A stretch of 64,000 bases of DNA from Monodelphis domestica (Eukaryota; Chordata; Mammalia; Didelphimorphia; Didelphidae). Shown piece after piece: positions 33,801-45,955 of the stretch (position 1 is the first letter of the stretch; every line of letters begins with the position of its first letter). Both the position numbers and the translations under genes were made by a program. The notes under the pieces are model-generated. The model worked only from the letters and a program-made list of their open reading frames with translations. It ran no database searches and was not told the origin of the DNA. The stretch lies in assembly GCF_027887165.1 (NCBI RefSeq), contig NC_077235.1:54378882-54442881 (forward strand). Reading direction: 5' to 3'.

Positions 33801-33929
33801 GCTTTAGTAGCCATGGGCAAGACTGAGCATGCTCTCTTCTAAGCCACTCTATACATTCTGTTTCCCTTGCCCCTAGATAAGTGCGGACTGCTACAGAGGC
33901 AAATAGGTTATGCACAGTTCTGAATCAAG

Positions 33930-34110
33930 AGCAGGAGGAAACCTCAGAGGCCATCTAATCCTATCCTTTCATTTTACAGGGGAAGAAATTGAGGCACTGG
34001 GAATCAAAATAATTTTCCCAGGGTCAAAAAAGTAGTATGTATAAGAAGCAGTATTTGAGCCCAGTTCTCTGGCTCTAAGACTTGTACTCTTTCTGCTGTA
34101 CTACACACCT
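33930..34110 (-). repeat. Antisense MIR-like element
   Basis: 'ttcattttacaggggaagaa', 'attgaggcactgggaatcaa' and 'ttgagcccagttctctggct' are present. Confidence 0.55.
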
Positions 34111-34190
34111 GCAATGTAGTGCATTTGGGGTGTGGATTGAATTGTTCAAGTGGCTTCCTCTGCACTAAGAGGTTGGTGGTGACCCTAGAG

Positions 34191-34380
34191 CAGCAGTTCT
34201 CAACCTCTCAGTTTGTAGCGATGAGAATACATCATGCATATCAGGTATTTACATTCCAAATCAGAACTGGAGCAAAATTAGTTTTGAAGTTGCCACCAAA
34301 ATAATTTTTTGGTTTGGGGTCACTGCAACATGAGGAACTGTATTGCGGGGTCATGGCATTAGAAAGGTTAAGAATCACTG
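34191..34380. mobile_element. SPIN-like (hAT) MITE
   Basis: Ends are 'cagcagttctcaacctctc' and 'aaggttaagaatcactg'. Internal 'gtttggggtcactgcaacat' and 'gaggaactgtatt' are characteristic of the SPACE INVADERS family known from opossum. Flanks 'ccctagag' (34183-34190) and 'gcctagaa' (34381-34388) share 6 of 8 bases, consistent with an old hAT TSD. Non-autonomous. Confidence 0.85.
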
Positions 34381-34388
34381 GCCTAGAA

Positions 34389-34609
34389 CCTCCTTGGCGA
34401 ACCTGTGGCACACAGGCACAGCTGGCACTCATAGAGTTGCTCTGTTCCCTCTCTTCCCAGCACAGGAGGGTGTTTTTTGCATGCGCCACCCCTCTGTCCA
34501 GCCACCCAAAGCAAGCACTTTATCCCTCAACTCTCTGATAATGGGGGCTCACAGGTGGCTTGAATTTTCCCTCTGGGCACTCAAACTGAGAAAAGGTTCG
34601 CCAGCCCTG
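34389..34609. mobile_element. Second hAT MITE (OposCharlie-like), abutting the SPIN copy
   Basis: Termini 'ttggcgaacctgtggcac' and 'aaaaggttcgccagccctg' match those of the 431-bp element at 24213-24643, but this copy is only 221 bp. The outer right flank is 'ccctatag' (34610-34617), which matches the left flank of the SPIN copy in 7 of 8 bases. Confidence 0.8.
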
Positions 34610-34749
34610 CCCTATAGAGAGTGATTTTGGTAGAATGGTGAAGCTAGAAATCAGACCTGGCTTGGAATCCTATGTCTTCAAGACCTTGGACATCTTGCCT
34701 TCCCTGGCTTGAATGACTGGTCTCTGACAGCTCCTCCAGTTGTAGATAT

Positions 34750-34940
34750 TATATACATATTACCTTCAATCATACAATCAATACTGTGTAATGGTTCCAA
34801 GAGTGGTAAGACCTAGGCAGTGGAGGTTAAGTAACATGTGCGGGGTCACATAGCCAAGAAGTGTCTGAGGTCACATTTGAACCCAGGACCTCCCATCTCC
34901 CTGCCTGTCTTTCAATCTGCTGAGGCATCTAGCTGCCCCT
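34750..34940 (-). mobile_element. tRNA-related SINE, antisense
   Basis: 'atcaatactgtgtaatggtt', 'tttgaacccaggacctccca' and 'gaggcatctagctgcccctg' define a full-length reverse copy. Confidence 0.85.
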
Positions 34941-35305
34941 GCTACTATATACTTGGGATTCTGTGTATGACTACAGGTTGTCATGATGGGGCTGGGTGGG
35001 GAGGCCACATTTTTGGGGAGTACATCAATGAAAGGAAGAAATCCTGTGCCCATTGCCCAGCATAATACCATTGCTACCAATTTTACAACCAGAGTTTTCG
35101 ATAGACTGGAAGGGAACTGAAAGGCCACTCTATCCACCAGCCATTCAGTAAGATGCCTTAACTGATTTCCATGTGAGTTGATAGCAGCTCTGTAGTGAAA
35201 TCAGCATCTGTTGGAAGCACATAATTTTTACTTGTCAGTAAATCAGGGTGATATAACCGGGAACGAGGGGAGTCAACCCTTCTAATGATCCCTCAAAAGA
35301 ATCTT
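34941..35305. other. Unassigned stretch
   Basis: No gene is recognised. A MIR-like antisense remnant may occur near 35090-35170. Confidence 0.3.
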
Positions 35306-35307
35306 TT

Positions 35308-35490
35308 TTGAGCTCTTACCTTCTGTCTTAGAAACAATACTATGTATTGATTCCAAGGCAGAAGAACTATAAGGGCTAGAAAAAGGGTATTAAGTGACTT
35401 ATGCAGTCACATAGCTAGGAAGTATCTGAGGACAGATTTGAACCCAGGACTTCCCATCTCTAGACTTGACTATCTAGTTGCCTCTTCAAA
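35308..35490 (-). mobile_element. tRNA-related SINE, antisense
   Basis: 'gctcttaccttctgtcttag', 'gtattgattccaaggcagaa', 'tttgaacccaggacttccca' and 'tagttgcctcttc' are present. Confidence 0.85.
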
Positions 35491-36109
35491 AGAGCTTTAC
35501 ATAACTCAGGGCAGCTCTCTTGAACAATAAGTTGTAAAGAAGATGCTGACCTCCCCTGACAAGGGGAACTTTCCTATACTAATCAAATCACAGCTCTAGT
35601 CTCTAGCCATTTAGATGTTTTAGTATTTAATTTCCTTTTATTTCTCAATTCACAAGAATTTCTTTTCCTTCCCTCCCATGACTTAAAGGAAAAAAAGGAA
35701 TAGTCCATTACAAATACACAGTCAAGTCAAACAATGTCCCTTGTCCAAACACACATATCTCATTTTACACTTAGCCATTGGGATCAAATACTGTCTGATC
35801 CTAAATACCTTGGGTAAGTCACTTCATCCTTCCCTAGGTTTCAGTTTCTTGAACTCTAAAAAGAGGAAGATTGGTGGATTGTGGGAAGATGTAGGAATAA
35901 GGGAGGAAATTACCTGTCTCACCAAATTTCCCCCAAATACTTTAAAATAATGCCTCCAAGTGAACTTTAGAGTGGCAGAAAGCAATCAAAGTAGGATAAA
36001 GCAGCCCTTCAGTCTAAGAAGATTTAGGAGGTTGCTCTGGGAAAGCTTTCTCCTCTGGGGAGATTGTCTGGACTGATTGAAGTGCAAATGCCTGGGGCAG
36101 ACAAATCAA
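35491..36109. other. Unassigned stretch
   Basis: No gene is recognised. A MIR-like plus-strand piece may lie at about 35780-35890 ('gggtaagtcacttcatcctt'). Confidence 0.35.
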
Positions 36110-37370
36110 ATCAAGAAACAATAAACTAGGCTGCTGAGTGGGAATAGTCACTGTTTTGGGAACTTTGACTCCACAGACTGTGTATGGGTTGGGAAACTGA
36201 TGGTGGGATGGGGAGAGGGGACTCCTCAGGCTTTGGACAAAAGAGGCAGGTGCCTGTGCAAGCCCTGCTTGCAGGTGTGCTGACCAGAGGCTCCCAGGCA
36301 CTGAGGGCCAGCAACCAAGGAGCATACCTATCAGGGTAAGAGCCTTAGCAGGGGTGGGGTCCTGCAGGCTGTGGTCTCTCCTTCTAACAGGAGAAAGCAG
36401 ACCCTGGTTTTGGTTCTGGGGCAGTCATTGAGCTGATACTTGTTAGCCCCTGAGGGATCCCCTTGAGGCACCTGAGAGACTTCTGGGGGCTAGACCCTTG
36501 GTGGTAACAGGCATTGCTAGGGGCCCTCATCAAGGCCTGAGGCCTCTCAGTAGGAGTAGAAAGGATATCTGAGGCCACTTACATCAGGGATGAAGACTCA
36601 GGCATGAGCCAGAGAAATAGGGATCACACCTGCTTTGGCACATAGAACATTGGAAGACCACAAATGTCAAAAATCCCCTGATAGAGCTTAAGAAAACAAC
36701 CACAAGAAATACCTGAAGTCTGAGACAGTATCTTCTACATACTAAAGCAGAGCCTGGTAAAGTAAGATGAATAGCTAAGAAATGAGCTGTTAAAAATGAG
36801 TCACAAGCTCCAAAAGAAATCTAGGAAGAACTTAAAAAGGAATTTAAAAATCAAATGAGAGGTTGAGGAAAAATTAGGGAAAAAATAAGAAAAATGCAAG
36901 AAAATCGTGAAAAGAAAATTAAACAGTTAGAAAAAAAGAGATCCAAAAACTCACAGAAGAAAAAAACTCTTTAAAATTTAGAACTGGGCAAGAGAAAGCT
37001 AATGACTTCAGAAGACACCAAGGAATAATAAAACAAATGAAAAAGAACAAAAAAATAGAAGAGAATGTGAAATATCTCATTACAAAAACAACTGAATTAT
37101 AAAATATTGAAAAAAGAAAATATAAGAATTGTCACACTACCTGAAAGTTATTATTTTTAAAAAAGAGCCTAAATACTGTGCTTTAAGAAATTATGAAGGA
37201 AAATTGGGCTGAAGTGAAGACTTCTTGAGGAAAGACCAGGACTGAAGAGAAAATTTGACCTATAAGAATCAGAAAAAATAAGAGAAGGTAAATATTAAAA
37301 ATAAATTGTAGGTGATTTAATGAGGTAAACTGATTACTTGTATGGGAAAATGTTGCCTGTAATTTTTTAA
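36110..37370 (+). mobile_element. Old L1 5' UTR and ORF1
   Basis: A GC-richer probable 5' UTR (36110-36800) leads into A-rich ORF1 coiled-coil sequence ('aggaatttaaaaatcaaatg', 'gaaaaaaactctttaaaatt', 'aatgtgaaatatctcattac'). It is the same ORF1 region as 9590-10299 and antisense 46706-47200. Several stops are present. It ends where antisense L1 begins. Confidence 0.65.
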
Positions 37371-37938
37371 AAATTTAATTTTATATTCAAGTCATTCACC
37401 CATTCTGAGTTTATCTTGGTGTAGGGTGTTAGATGTTGATCTACACCTAGTCTCTCTCATATTGTTTTCCAATTTTCCCATCAGTTTTTGTCAAATACTG
37501 GATTTTGGTCCCAAAGGTTTACCCAACTCTATTCCACTGATCCTCCCTTCTGTCTCTTAGCCAGTACCATATTGTTTTGATGACCACTGCTTTATAGTAC
37601 AGTTTGGGGTCTGCTACTGCTAGACCACCTTCCTTCACTTTTAAAAAATATTTCCCTTGATATTCTTGATTTTTTGTTCTTCCAAATAAACTTTATTAGA
37701 GTTTTTTCTAATTCAGTAAAAAAAGTTTCTTGGTAGTTTAATGGGTATGGCACTAAATAAGTAAATTAGTTTAGTTAGTATTGTCATTTTTATTATGTTA
37801 GCTCATCCTACCCATGAGCAGTTAATGCTTTTCCAATTATTTAGATCTAGTTTTAATTGTGTGGATGGTGTTTTGTAGTTGTGTTCAAATAGTTCCCGTG
37901 TTTGTCTTGGCAGATAGATTCCTAAGTATTTTATATTG
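37371..37938 (-). mobile_element. Older antisense L1 ORF2, left piece
   Basis: 'gtcattcacccattctgagt', 'cagtaccatattgttttgat' and 'catcctacccatgagcagtt' are antisense ORF2. The same element resumes at 39315 after the inserted copy. Confidence 0.85.
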
Positions 37939-37953
37939 TCTAGGGTGATTTTT
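37939..37953. repeat. TSD of nested antisense L1, left copy
   Basis: 'tctagggtgattttt' is repeated exactly at 39315-39329. Confidence 0.9.
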
Positions 37954-39314
37954 TAAAAATTTTTTAATTTTTATTTGGTCATTTCCAAACACTATTCATT
38001 GGAAACAAAGATCATTTTCTTTTATTCCCTCCCCCCTCCCACCACCTCTCCCATAGCCCACGCGTGATTCCATTGGGTATAACATGTGTTCTTGATTCTA
38101 ACCCATTTCCATGTTGTTGGTATTTGCATTAGAGTGTTCATTTAGAGTCTCTCCTCAGTCATATCCTCTCCACCCCTGTATTCAAGCAGTAGCTTTTCAT
38201 TGGTGTTTTTACTCCCACAGTTTATCCTCTGCTTGTGGATAGTGTTTTTTAGACCCCTGCAGATTGTTCAGGGACACTGCATTGCCACTAATGGAGAAGT
38301 CCATCACCTTCAATTGTACCACAATGTATGAGTCTCTGTGTATGATGTTCTCCTGGTTCTGCTCCTCTCGCTCTGCATCACTTCCTGGAGGTTGTTCCAG
38401 TCTCTATGGAATTCTTCCACTTTATTATTCCTTTTAGCACAATAGTATTCCATCACCAACATATACCACAATTTGTTCAGCCATTCCCCAATAAGAGGGC
38501 ATCCCCTCATTTTCCAATTTTTGGCCACCACAAAGAGTGCAGCTATGAATATTCTTGTACAAGTCTTTTTCCTTATTATCTCTTTGGGGTAAAAGCCCAG
38601 CAGTGCTATTGCTGGATCAAAGGGCAGACAGTCTTTTAGTGCCCTTTGGGCATAGTTCCAAATTGCCCTCCAGAATGGCTGGATCAGTTCACAACTCCAC
38701 CAGCAATGAATTAGTGTCCCAACTTTGCCACATCCCCTCCAGCATTCATTACTTTCCTTTTCTGTCATGTTAGACAATCTGCTAGGTGTGAGGTGATACC
38801 TCAGAGTTGTTTTGATTTGCATCTCTCTGATTATAAGAGATTTAGAACACTTTTTCATGTGCTTATTAATACTTTTGATTTCTTTATCTGAGAACTGCCT
38901 GTTCATGTCCCTTGCCCATTTATCAATTGGAGAATGGCTTGATTTTTTGTACAATTGATTTAGCTCTTTGTAAATTTGAGTAATTAAACCTTTGTCAGAG
39001 GTTTTTATGAAGATTGTTTCCCAATTTGTTGTTTCCCTTCTGATTTTAGTTACATTGGTTTTGTTTGTACAAAACCTTTTTAATTTGATGTAGTCAAAGT
39101 TATTTTATTTTACATTTTGTGACTCTTTCTAAGTCTTGCTTGGTTTTAAAATCTTTCCCTTCCCAAAGGTCTGACATGTATACTATTCTGTGCTCATCTA
39201 ATTTATTTATAGTTTCCTTCTTTATGTTCAAGTCATTCACCCATTCTGAATTTATCTTGGTGTAGGGTGTGAGGTGTTGATCCAAACCTAATCTCTCCCA
39301 CACTGTCTTCCATA
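37954..39314 (-). mobile_element. Younger 5'-truncated L1 nested in older L1
   Basis: On the minus strand the element starts at 'atggaagacagtgtgggaga', covers the ORF2 C-terminal region (open from 38954 down to 38310, 214 codons, with ECWRGCGKVGTLIHCWW) and a 3' UTR, and ends in an A-rich tail at about 37954-37985. The 15-bp exact TSD fixes both ends. Confidence 0.93.
38310..38954 (-). pseudogene. L1 ORF2 C-terminal fragment
   Basis: A 214-codon frame encodes the end of L1 ORF2: [20 protein letters not shown], the cysteine-rich ECWRGCGKVGTLIHCWWSC, FDPAIALLGFYPKEI and MEYYCAKRNNKVEEF. It is closely similar to 13200-13832 and 39811-40401. With no RT or endonuclease in this copy it has no function of its own. 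Confidence 0.88.
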
Positions 39315-39605
39315 TCTAGGGTGATTTTTAAATGGAATTTCTCTTTCTAACTCTTGCTACTGAGATGTGTTGGAAATATATAGAAATGCTGATGGCTTGT
39401 GTGGGTTTATTTTGTAACCTGCAACTTTCCTAAAGTTGTTGATTATTTCTACTAGCTTTTTAGTTAATTCTCTAGGATTCTTTAAGTAGACCATCATAGC
39501 ATCTGCAAAAAGTCTCCTCTTGGTCTCCTCATTACCTATTTTAATACCTTCAATTTCTTTTTCTTCTCTAATAGCTACTGCTAGTGTTTTAGTACAATGT
39601 TAAAT
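39315..39605 (-). mobile_element. Older antisense L1 ORF2, right piece
   Basis: Continues the element of 37371-37938: 'aaatggaatttctctttcta', 'tgtgggtttattttgtaacc' and 'ctaggattctttaagtagac' (RT region antisense). The homologous stretch of the next antisense L1 is at 42792-43080. Confidence 0.85.
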
Positions 39606-40590
39606 AATAGAGAATAAAACGATAAGTAAATTAGGTTAATACAAAATAGTATAGTATACTTGTCAATCTTTGGGAAAGGAAAGATTTTAAGATCAAGAAA
39701 GAGTCAGAAAAAATTACAAAATGTAAAATAAATAATTTTTAATACATTAAATGAAAAAGGGTTTATACAAACAAAACCAATGCATCTAAAATTAGAAGGA
39801 AAGCAACAAATTGGGAAAAATATTCATAACAAAAAACTCTGACAAAGGTCTAATTACTCAGATTTATAAAGAGCTAAATCAATTGCACAAAAAATCAAGC
39901 CGTTCCCCAATTGATAAATGGGCAAGGGATATGAATAGGCAATTTTCAGTTAAAGAAATCAAAACTATTAATAAGCACATGAAAAAGTGTTCTACATCTC
40001 TTATAATCAGAGAGATACAAATCAAAACAACTCTGAGATATCACTTCACACCTAGCAGATTGGATAACACGACAGCAAAGGAAAGTAATGAATGCTGTAG
40101 GGGATGTGGCAAAGTTGGGACATTAATTCATTGCTGGTGGAGTTGTGAATTGATCCAACCATTCTGGAGGGCAATTTGGAACTATGCCCAAAGTGTGCTA
40201 AAAGACTGGCTGCCCTTTGATCCAGTCATAGCACTGCTGGGTTTGTACCCCCCAAGAGATAATAAGGAAAAAGACTTTTACAAGAATATTCATAGCCAAG
40301 CTCTTTGTGGTGGCAAAAATTGGAAAATGAAGGGATGGCCTCTTATTGGGGAATGGCTGAACAAATTGTGGTATCTGTTGGTGATGGAATACTGGGAATA
40401 AACGATCACCCTAGTGCAAATATCAATAGTATGGAAATAAGTCGACCAAAGAGACATGTAAAACCCAGTGGAATTGTGCATTAGATATGGGAGGAGATTG
40501 GGGGAAAGCGAGGGAAAGAACATGATTTTTGTAGTCCTGGGAAAATGCTCTAAATTAATCAATTAAATAAAATTTAAAAAATAAGTAAAA
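39606..40590 (+). mobile_element. L1 3' part, sense, internally deleted
   Basis: ORF2 C-terminal codons (39811-40401: [38 protein letters not shown]) jump after 'gtgatggaatactggg' to a 3' UTR ('gtaaaacccagtggaattgt') with AATAAA near 40567. It faces the antisense copy at 37954-39314 and forms an inverted pair. Confidence 0.88.
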
Positions 40591-40619
40591 ATTAAAATAA
40601 AATAAAATGTTAGCTACTA

Positions 40620-41008
40620 AAAAGAAAAAAAATTTAATTTTAATTTAATTTTAAAAATATATACTTTTGATTTTTAAAAATATTTTGCCATGGTTATATG
40701 AGTCATGTTCTCTCTCTCCCCTCTTCCCTCCCCACTCCCAAAGCTGACAAGCAATTCCACTGGGTTATACATGTATTATCATTCAAAACCTCTTTCCATA
40801 TTATTCATTTTTGTAATACATTAATCTTTTAAAACCAACCCCCCAAATCATATACCCATATCAATGGACATTCCCTCATTTTCCAATTTTTTGCCACCCC
40901 AAAAGGGCAACTATGAATATTTTTATAAAAATATATACATCCCCATTTTTATCTCTTTGGGGTACAAATCTAGTAATGGTATTTTGGAATAAAAGGGTAT
41001 GCATTCTT
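40620..41008 (-). mobile_element. Old L1 3' end, antisense
   Basis: 'caagcaattccactgggtta' and 'atcaatggacattccctcat' are antisense 3' UTR and ORF2-end sequence with an internal deletion near 40860. Confidence 0.8.
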
Positions 41009-43603
41009 AAAAAATGTTTGTTTATTTAATTAATTTAGGATATTTTTCTATAGTTACATGAATCCTGTTTTTTCTCTCCTCTCCTCCTACCCCCCTCCTG
41101 TAGCCAATGAGCAATTCCACTGGATTTTACATGTGTCATTGATCAAGACCTATTTCCATATTATTAGTATTTGCCTTAGGGTAATCCTTTAGAGTCTATA
41201 TCCCCAATCATATCCCTATCGACACATGTGATCAAGCGATTGTTTCTCTTCTGTATTTCTACTCCTGCGGTTCTTTCTCTGGATGTGGATAGTATTTTTT
41301 CTCATAAGTCAATCAGAATTGTCCTGGATCATTGCACTGCTGCTAGTAGAGAAGTCCATTACATTAGATTGTGCCATAGTTTATCTGTCTCTGTGTATAG
41401 TGTCCTCCTGATTCTGCTCTTTTCTCTTTCCATCAGTTCCTGGAGGTCATTCCAGTTCACATGGAATTCCCCTAGTTCATTATTCCTTTCAGCACAATAG
41501 TATTAATTTTTTGCCACCACAAAGTGTGCGTCTATAAATATTTTTGTATGTCTTTTTCTTTATGATATCTTTGGGGTACAAATCCAGCAGTGGTATGGCT
41601 CAGTCAAAGGGTAGCTATTCCTTTAAAGCTCTTTGGGCATAGTTCTAAATTGCCCTCCAGAATGGTTGGATCAATTCACAACTCCACCAGCAGTGTATTA
41701 GTGTCCCAATTTTGCCACATTCCCCCCAGCATTCATTATTTTCCTTTTCTGTCATGTTGACCAATCTGATAGATGTGAGGTTTTACCACAGAGTTATTTT
41801 GATTTGTATTTCACTAATCAGGAGGGATTTAGAACACTTTTCATGTGATTATTTAGTTTTGATTGCTTCATCTGAAAACTGCTTATTCATATCCCTTGAC
41901 CATTTGTCAATTGGGGAATGGCTTGATTTCTTGTAAATTTGACTTACCTCCTTATATATTTGAGAAATTAAACCTTGGTCACAGAATTTTGTTATAAATT
42001 TTTTTCTCAGTTTGTAGCTTCCCTTTTAGTTTTGGTTGCACTGGTTTTGTTTGTTCAAAACATTTAAATTTTAATATAGTGAAATTTATTTATTTTACAT
42101 CTTGTAAAGTTCTCTATCTCTTGCTTGTTCTTAAATTCTTTCCATTTACATAGATCTGACAGGTATACTATTCTACATTCACCTAACTTATAATATTACT
42201 CTTTATATTTAAGTCATATACCCATTTTGAATTTATCTTGGTATAGGATGTGAAACATTTTTTCTATAGTGTTTTCAAATTTTCCCAGCAGTTTTTGTTA
42301 GATAATAAGTTCTTTTCACAAAAGCTATGATCTTTGGGATTATTGAACACTAGATTGTTGAAATCATTTACCCCTAGTCTGTTCCACTGATCTGCCCTTC
42401 TATCTCTTAGACAGTACCATGTTGTTTTGATCACTGCTTTATAGTACAGTTTAAGATCTAGAATTTCTAGGTCCCCATCTTTTACATTTTTTTCAATTGT
42501 TCCCTTGATATTCTTGATCTTTTCTTTTTCCAGACGAACTTTGTCATTATTTTTTTGTAATTCTATAAAAAAGTTTTATGGGTAGTTTGATAGGTATGGC
42601 ACTGAATAAGTAAATTAGTTTAGGTAGAATTGTCATTTTCCTTATATTAGTTAGTCCTACCCATGAAGCAATTAATGTTTTTCCTTGTTTAGATCTAGTT
42701 TTAATTATTTGAAAAGTGTTTTATAGTCGTGTTCATATAGTTCCTGTGTTTGTCTTTGCAAATCGATTCCTAAATATTTCATATTTTCTAGGGTGATTTT
42801 AAATGGAATTTCGCTTTCTAACTCTTGCAGCTGAGATGTGTTCAAAAATATATAGAAATGCTGATGATTTGTGTGGGTTTATTTTGTATCCTGCAACTTT
42901 GCTAAAAATTATTGTTTCTACTATCTTTTTAGTTGATTTTCTAGGATTCTCTAGGTATACCATCATATCATCTGAAAAGAGTGATAGTTTAGTATCCTCA
43001 TTGCCTACTTTAATCCCTTCAATTTTTTTCTTCTTTAATTGCTACCTCTAGCATTTCTAATACAATATTAAATATTAGTGGTGACAATTCGCATCCTTGC
43101 TTCACTCTTGATCTTATAGGTAAGGCCTCCTAATTTATCACCATTGGAGATGATACTTGCTGATGGTTTTAGATTCTATTCCTATACTTTCTAGTGTTTT
43201 AATAGGAATTGGTATTATATTTTATCAAAGGCTTTTTCTTCATCTATTGAGGTAATCATGTGATTTCTGTTAATTTGGTTATTGATATTGTTATGTGGAT
43301 GATTTTCCTAATGTTAAACTAAATTTGATTTTTTGGTATAAATCCTACCTGGTCACAGTAAATAATCCTTGCAATGAGTTGCTGTAGTGCCTCTTTTTTA
43401 TTTAGGATTTTATTTAAGATTTTTGCATCTATGCTCATTAAGGAGATTGGCCTGTAGTTTTCCTTGTCTGTTTTTGGTCTTCCTGGCTTGGGAATTAGTA
43501 CCATATTTATGTCATCAAAAACTTTTTGTAAGATCCCTTTTATTGCTTATTATGTCAAATAATTTGTGTAGTATTGGAAGTATTTGTCCTTTAAATCTTT
43601 GAT
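41009..43603 (-). mobile_element. Long antisense L1: 3' UTR and ORF2 (RT to C-terminus)
   Basis: Reading on the minus strand, ORF2 RT blocks lie near 43319-43504 ([27 protein letters not shown]), followed by palm and C-terminal regions and a 3' UTR ending near 41009. Many frameshifts and stops are present. It is interrupted at 43617-43737 and resumes at 43751. Confidence 0.88.
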
Positions 43604-43616
43604 AGAATTCCCTTGT

Positions 43617-43737
43617 TATGTAAAATACAGTGGTATTGTGTGTTGGCTATGGGAAGGTGTGGGGGGAGGGAAGGGAAAGAATATGATTCTTTTAAACAAG
43701 GAATAATGTTCTAAACTAATTAAATAAAATTTAAGAA
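43617..43737 (+). mobile_element. 121-bp L1 3'-end micro-insertion
   Basis: The very end of an L1 3' UTR ('ggctatgggaaggtgtgggg ... taaataaaatttaag'), in sense orientation, sits in the antisense L1. Flanks 'agaattcccttgt' (43604-43616) and 'agaattctcttgt' (43738-43750) are a 12/13-match TSD. Confidence 0.92.
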
Positions 43738-43750
43738 AGAATTCTCTTGT

Positions 43751-45955
43751 GAATCCATCTGGCCCTTGGGATTTCTTCTTAGGGAGTTCCTTGATGGCTT
43801 ATTCAATTTCTTTTTCTGAGATAGGGTTATTTAAATACTCTATTTCCTCTTTTGTTAATCTAGGCATTTTATATTTTGTAAATATTCTCCCATTTCACCT
43901 AGATTGCCATATTTATTGCCATATAACTAGGCAAAGCAATTCTTAATAATTGTCTTAATTTCCTCTTCATGAGAGGTGAGATCCCCTTTTCATTTTTGAT
44001 ACTGTTAATTTACTTCTCTTCTTTCTTTTTTTAAATTAGATTTAGCAGTACTTTATCTATTTGTTTTTTCAATATACCAGCTCCTAGTTTTATTAATTAG
44101 TTCATTAGTTCTTTTTCTTTCAATTTGATTAATTTCTTCCTTAGTATTTCCAATTTAGTTTTTATCTGGGAATTTTAAATTTGTTCTTTTTCTAATTTTT
44201 AAAGTTGCAAACCCAATTCACTAATCTCCTCCCTCTCTATTTTGTAGATATAGGCACTCAGAGATACTTCCCTGAGTACTGCTTTGGACATATCCCATAG
44301 ATTTTTATATGTTTCCTCCTTATTGCCATTCTCTTCAATGAAATCATTCATTGTTTCTATGATTTGTTTTTTGACCCACCAGTTTTGAAGAACTAGATTA
44401 TTTAGTTTCTAATTAATTTTAAATTTGCCTCTCCATTATCCCTTACACATTATAATTTTATTGCATTATTATCTGAAAATTTTGCATTCATTATTCCTGC
44501 TTTTCTGTATTTGTTTGCAATGTTTTTATGCTGTAGTATATGGTTGATATTTGTATATGTACCATGTGCTACTGAAAAGAAGGTATATTCCTTTTTTATA
44601 CCTGTTCAGTTTTCTCCAGATATCTATTAACTCTAATTATTTTTTTACATTTCATTCACTTCCCTTACTTCTTTCTTATTTGTTTTTTGGTTCCATTTAT
44701 CTAATTCTGATAGGGAAAGGTTGAGGTCCCCCCAGTATAGTTTTACTATCTATTTCTTCCTTTAGGTCCTTAGTTTCTCCTTTAGAAATCTATATGCTAT
44801 AACATTTGATGCATAAATGTTTAGTATTGATATTACCTCATTGTTTATAGTTCTTTTTAGCAAGATGTAAATTCCGTCCTTATCTCTTTTAATCTGATAC
44901 ATTTTTACTTTAGCTTTGTCTGATATCATGATTGCTACTCCTGCTTTTCTTACTTTAGATGTTTCATAATAAATTCTGCTCCAGTCTATTACCTTTAATC
45001 TGTGTGTGTGTTATCCCACTTCAAATGTGTTTCTTGTAAACAACATATAGTAGGATTTTGGTTTTTAATCCACTCTGCTATCCACTTCCGGTTTTGGGGT
45101 GAGTTCATCCCATTCACCTTAAGAGTTATGATTACTGTGTATTGCCCTCCATCTTATTTTCCCATTTAGATCCTGCTCTATTTCTTTTCTCTCTATTCCT
45201 CCTCATCAGTATTTTGCTTTTTATCATCCCCCCACTTCCCCCTCCCTCCAATTACCTCTGCCTTCCACTGTCTTATTCCCCTTCTACTTCTCTGTAGGGT
45301 AAGTTATAATTCTATATCCTAATGAGTGTATTTGTTTTTCCTTCTCTGAGCCACTTACAACAAGAGTAAAGTTTAAGCATTGCTGGTCACCATCCTTATC
45401 CTCCCCTCTCTATAATGATTTTTCATGTCTCTTTATGTTATATAATTTGCCCCATTCTATCTCTCCCTTCCCTTTTCTTTCAGTGAAATCTACTCTTTCA
45501 CCCCTTGATTTTTTACACATCATATCACATGCATACATATCATATAATACATACATATCATTTCATATCATCACATTTACATATACATTATATCATCATA
45601 ATCACCTTACTTCCCCACCCTCTTTCTAAGTATATTCCTTCTATCTCCTCTACTACTAAGAGTAATTTTTGAGAATTACAGATATCCTCTTTCCATGTAG
45701 AAATATGGGCATTCTGACTTTAATGAGTCTCTTAAATTTTCTCTTCCTTATTTACCTTTTAAGGCTTCCTTTGAATATTGTGTTTGGACTTAATTTTTTT
45801 TTGTTTAGGTCTGGTTTATTATTTTAAAAATTTCCCCCAGAAGTATTATGTTCAGTTTAACTTGGATAAATGATTCTTGGTTGAAGTTCTACCTTCTTTG
45901 CCCTGCAGAATATCACATTCTAGGCCCTCCTATCCTTTAATGAAGAAGCCTCCTC
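43751..45955 (-). mobile_element. Long antisense L1: ORF2 5' half, inter-ORF region, ORF1 end
   Basis: Continues 41009-43603. 'gaatccatctggcccttggg' is the pre-RT block. 44600-45110 is the endonuclease region, whose minus-strand reading has an LQETHL-like motif near 45030. 45110-45800 is the purine-rich inter-ORF region. 45800-45955 is the ORF1 C-terminus. Decayed. Confidence 0.8.
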
